From: Candidatus Dojkabacteria bacterium
GTDB lineage: Bacteria; Patescibacteriota; Dojkabacteria; SC72; T1SED10-24
DNA length: 8,673 nucleotides
NCBI GenBank assembly: GCA_003560355.1
Contig: PWIP01000071.1
Span: forward strand, 1-8,673
Reading direction: 5' to 3'
A program made the translations under genes and the position numbers. Positions 6,511-8,673 of this stretch are shown here, in pieces (the first letter of the stretch is position 1; each line of letters begins with the position of its first letter). The notes below the pieces were generated by a model. The model had not been told where the DNA came from. It did not search any database and saw only the letters and a list, made by a program, of their open reading frames with translations.

Positions 6511-6519
6511 TGCTATACT
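6511..6519 (+). promoter_or_regulatory. Possible extended -10 promoter for lepA
   Basis: TGCTATACT (6511-6519) fits the extended -10 form TG-n-TATAAT with one mismatch and uses the same TATACT hexamer as the minus-strand operon promoter. There is no good -35 at 17 bases. Transcription would start near 6526, about 4 bases before the ATG, so lepA would be nearly leaderless from this site. Read-through from the rpsT promoter is an alternative. Confidence 0.4.
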
Positions 6520-6529
6520 CCTACATATA

Positions 6530-8338
6530 ATGTTGCAAAATTACAAACAAGAAAAAATTAGAAATTTTTCCATAATTGCTCATATTGATCATGGTAAATC
6601 AACTTTAGCAGATAGATTTCTTGAACTTACAGATAATGTAAAGTTCAGAAACAAAAAAAACAGCAGGATAACTGATACACTAGAAATAGAGCAAGAAAAA
6701 GGAATTACTGTAAAATTACAAGTAGCTAGGATACCTTGGAAAGGATACCTATTAAACTTAATAGATACTCCTGGTCATGTAGATTTTTCGTATGAAGTAT
6801 CTCGCTCTCTGGCTGCTTGCGAGTCAGCAATACTTCTGATTGATGCACAACAAGGAATACAAGCCCAAACTATATCAAATGCTCAAAAAGCTTTAGACCT
6901 CAATTTAGAACTCATACCTGTTCTAAACAAAGTAGATTTACCTGGAGTTGATATTCAAAAAAGAATCAACGAAATAGAGGCGTACTTAGGATTTAAAAAA
7001 AGTGAAATAATAGAGGTTTCTGGAAAAACGGGACAAAATATTGAAAAACTTCTAGACGAAATTATTAAAAAACCATCTCCAAAAGGAAAAGAAAATACAA
7101 ATTTCAGGGGTCTAATTTTTGACTCCTTCTATGATGAACATAGAGGTGTTGTACTCTCAACAAGGGTTTTTGATGGTGAGGTAAAGAAAAATAATAATCA
7201 ACTATATCTTTTAAAAAAAGAAACTCATTTTAAACCAACAGAAATTGGAATATTTTTACCCGACATGGAAAAAATTGATAAATTAAAAACTGGAGAGGTA
7301 GGATATATTGCCACAGGGTTAAAAGATATACAGTATTTTAGCGTTGGAGACACAATATCCACAGTACCAGATGAAAAACCTTTTGAGGGTTACAAAGTAC
7401 CTAAACCTAATGTTTTTGCAACTTTCTTTCCTACAAATCCAGAAGACTATGAAAATTTAAAAATTGGCCTTAACAAACTTTCTTTAAACGATGGAGCTCT
7501 TAGTTTTACAGAGCAAAAATCAAGTATTTTAGGTGCAGGATTTAGATGTGGATTTCTAGGACTTTTACATATGGAAATCATCCAAGAAAGGCTAGAAAGG
7601 GAATACGATATTGACTTGATAATCACAGCTCCTACAGTTGCATACAAAGTAATTACAACATCCAATGAGGAGATTAAAATAGAGACACCACAAGAGATGC
7701 CAGATCCTTCTTCAATTAAAGAAATTTATGAACCTTGGGTAAGAGTAAAGATTTTTACACCACAGGAATATATGGGAAATATTATGACACTATGTAAGGA
7801 AAAACGAGGGGAGTACGTAAACACTGTTTTCCTAGGAGATGAAAGCTCAAGAATTAAAGAACAGTTTTTACAAATAGAATTTGATATGCCTCTGGCTTCT
7901 TTAATATCAAACTTTTTTGACACAATGAAGAACATTTCAAGTGGTTATGCCTCAATGGAGTATGAACTAATTGACTATTTCCCAGCAAATGTTGTTAAAG
8001 TTTCAATTCTTGTAAACAAAGAGGAGGTTTCTGCTTTAAACTTTTTAGAAATTAAAGAAAATGCTCAAAAAAAAGCCTCTAAACTTCTTAGTATTATGAA
8101 AACAGTAATTCCAAAACAACAGTTCCAAATTCCACTACAAGCTGCAATAGGTGGAAAAGTTATAGCAAGAGAAGATGTAAAATCTCTCAGAAAGAACGTA
8201 ACAGAAGATCTTTACGGAGGTGATTACAGTAGAAAGAAAAAGCTTCTTCAAAAACAAAAAAAAGGTAAGAAAAGATTAAAACAAATTGGTAAAGTAAATA
8301 TACCACAGGATGCTTTCTTGGCTATTTTAAAGACTTAG
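6530..8338 (+). CDS. lepA: Elongation factor 4 (LepA), ribosome back-translocating GTPase
   Basis: LepA is a translational GTPase that acts on the ribosome and can reverse or rescue faulty translocation; it also affects ribosome biogenesis. The 602-residue length matches the family (E. coli about 599). The G domain shows G1 AHIDHGKST (17-25), the switch I block EIEQEKGIT (52-60), DTPGH (79-83), NKVD (133-136) and a G5 SGK (164-166). Domain II spans about 190-280. The LepA signature GFRCGFLGLLHMEI (337-350) starts the EF-G III-like domain, and the V-like domain follows. The LepA-specific C-terminal domain ends with KKLLQKQKKGKKRL, GKVNIPQDAFLAIL. Small departures are EQEKGIT for the usual ERERGIT and SGK for SAK; neither removes a known catalytic residue, and His83 is present. 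The start ATG lies 24 bases after the previous stop. Confidence 0.97.
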   Translation: MLQNYKQEKIRNFSIIAHIDHGKSTLADRFLELTDNVKFRNKKNSRITDTLEIEQEKGITVKLQVARIPWKGYLLNLIDTPGHVDFSYEVSRSLAACESAILLIDAQQGIQAQTISNAQKALDLNLELIPVLNKVDLPGVDIQKRINEIEAYLGFKKSEIIEVSGKTGQNIEKLLDEIIKKPSPKGKENTNFRGLIFDSFYDEHRGVVLSTRVFDGEVKKNNNQLYLLKKETHFKPTEIGIFLPDMEKIDKLKTGEVGYIATGLKDIQYFSVGDTISTVPDEKPFEGYKVPKPNVFATFFPTNPEDYENLKIGLNKLSLNDGALSFTEQKSSILGAGFRCGFLGLLHMEIIQERLEREYDIDLIITAPTVAYKVITTSNEEIKIETPQEMPDPSSIKEIYEPWVRVKIFTPQEYMGNIMTLCKEKRGEYVNTVFLGDESSRIKEQFLQIEFDMPLASLISNFFDTMKNISSGYASMEYELIDYFPANVVKVSILVNKEEVSALNFLEIKENAQKKASKLLSIMKTVIPKQQFQIPLQAAIGGKVIAREDVKSLRKNVTEDLYGGDYSRKKKLLQKQKKGKKRLKQIGKVNIPQDAFLAILKT

Positions 8339-8366
8339 ATAAATTGTTAACACTATTATTAATTTT

Positions 8367-8673
8367 ATGGAAATAATAGCAGAAAAAGAAAAAACTAATA
8401 TAGAAAAACTCAAGGGATACATATCAGAAATTGATAGTCACTCTTTTCCACAGAAACCTTTGAGTATAGAAGTGGATGAGAAGAATACCATCAAAGAAGA
8501 GGCAGCACACATTTACGAGAAAGATGAAGCAGGAAATATAGTAAAACACTATTATATGATAAACAAAGATTTAGATAATAAACAAGACAGTGATTATTCT
8601 CTCTTTGGCATTGCAATACATGAAGTTCGTCACAGAGCTCAATTGGAAATATTAGATCAAAAAGACCTTTTCA
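8367..8673 (+). CDS. 5' part of an ORF with an HExxH motif (possible zinc metallopeptidase)
   Basis: From the ATG at 8367 the frame stays open for 102 codons to the window edge, so the gene is truncated. The N-terminus is highly charged with no signal peptide or membrane helix, suggesting a cytoplasmic protein. At 80-92 the sequence FGIAIHEVRHRAQ contains HEVRH (85-89). Two hydrophobic residues before it and a helix-like surrounding match the zinc-binding HExxH helix of many metallopeptidases. The third zinc ligand would lie beyond the window, so activity cannot be judged; HExxH also occurs by chance. The segment GNIVKHYYMINKDL (56-69) looks like the beta strand that often precedes this helix. 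The gene starts 28 bases after lepA and may be co-transcribed with it; a weak TATTAT -10 (8354-8359) lies 7 bases before the ATG. Confidence 0.65.
   Translation, partial: MEIIAEKEKTNIEKLKGYISEIDSHSFPQKPLSIEVDEKNTIKEEAAHIYEKDEAGNIVKHYYMINKDLDNKQDSDYSLFGIAIHEVRHRAQLEILDQKDLF

Noticed and set aside
6494..6519. TTGAAC as a -35 box for lepA
   Set aside because: Only 14 bases separate it from TATACT, too short for normal sigma-70 spacing. The extended -10 reading needs no -35 and fits better.
8339..8366. Possible terminator hairpin after lepA (AAATTGTTAA and TTAATTTT)
   Set aside because: The arms pair poorly, contain only A/T pairs at best, and the T run is short. It does not meet the pattern of an intrinsic terminator.
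1..8673. Mobile elements, CRISPR repeats, tRNA or rRNA genes
   Set aside because: No transposase or integrase motif, no regularly spaced repeats, no cloverleaf-like sequence and no rRNA-like stretch was seen. Coding sequence fills almost the whole window.

Overview
This AT-rich window carries tightly packed genes on both strands and looks like a chromosomal segment of a bacterium with a small genome. The most likely source is the Candidate Phyla Radiation (Patescibacteria), perhaps something like Dojkabacteria or Microgenomates. That placement is an inference from low GC, overlapping or nearly touching genes, weak or absent Shine-Dalgarno sequences, divergent but intact housekeeping proteins, and several small membrane-anchored Ig-like proteins with an LPDTG protein. 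No 16S rRNA or other decisive marker is present. The standard bacterial code fits: one of the ten visible stops is TGA (holA), and the holA protein ends where its family normally ends.

Layout from left to right. Bases 1-45 look like the 3' end of an upstream gene. Next come an LCP-family (LytR-CpsA-Psr) envelope enzyme (51-1433) and holA, the DNA polymerase III delta subunit, which overlaps it by 8 bases. A promoter on the holA stop codon (2361-2389) drives a 598-residue, probably surface-exposed protein with an N-terminal membrane anchor, a cysteine cluster, Ig-like modules, an acidic linker, a DUF11-like domain, an LPDTG motif and a C-terminal membrane helix. Facing it on the minus strand are two short genes, 4 bases apart, each encoding one membrane helix plus one Ig-like or Fn3-like domain. 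The two convergent groups end on a shared TTAA.

A 95-base divergent spacer (5019-5113) holds two back-to-back promoters with overlapping -35 boxes. One reads left into the small surface genes and the other reads right into rpsT (ribosomal protein S20). rpsT is followed by two unrecognised membrane proteins (5379-5933 and 5936-6505), then lepA (elongation factor 4). The window ends inside an ORF with a possible zinc-metallopeptidase motif, HEVRH.

The order holA - rpsT - lepA is an old conserved bacterial arrangement, seen for example in Bacillus subtilis. Here it is split twice: by a three-gene surface cassette between holA and rpsT, and by two membrane proteins between rpsT and lepA. The housekeeping genes serve replication and translation. 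Most of the others act at or outside the membrane, so the window mixes core information processing with lineage-specific envelope functions. I see no rRNA, tRNA, insertion sequence, CRISPR array, convincing intrinsic terminator or long repeat, and no gene-free stretch longer than 95 bases.
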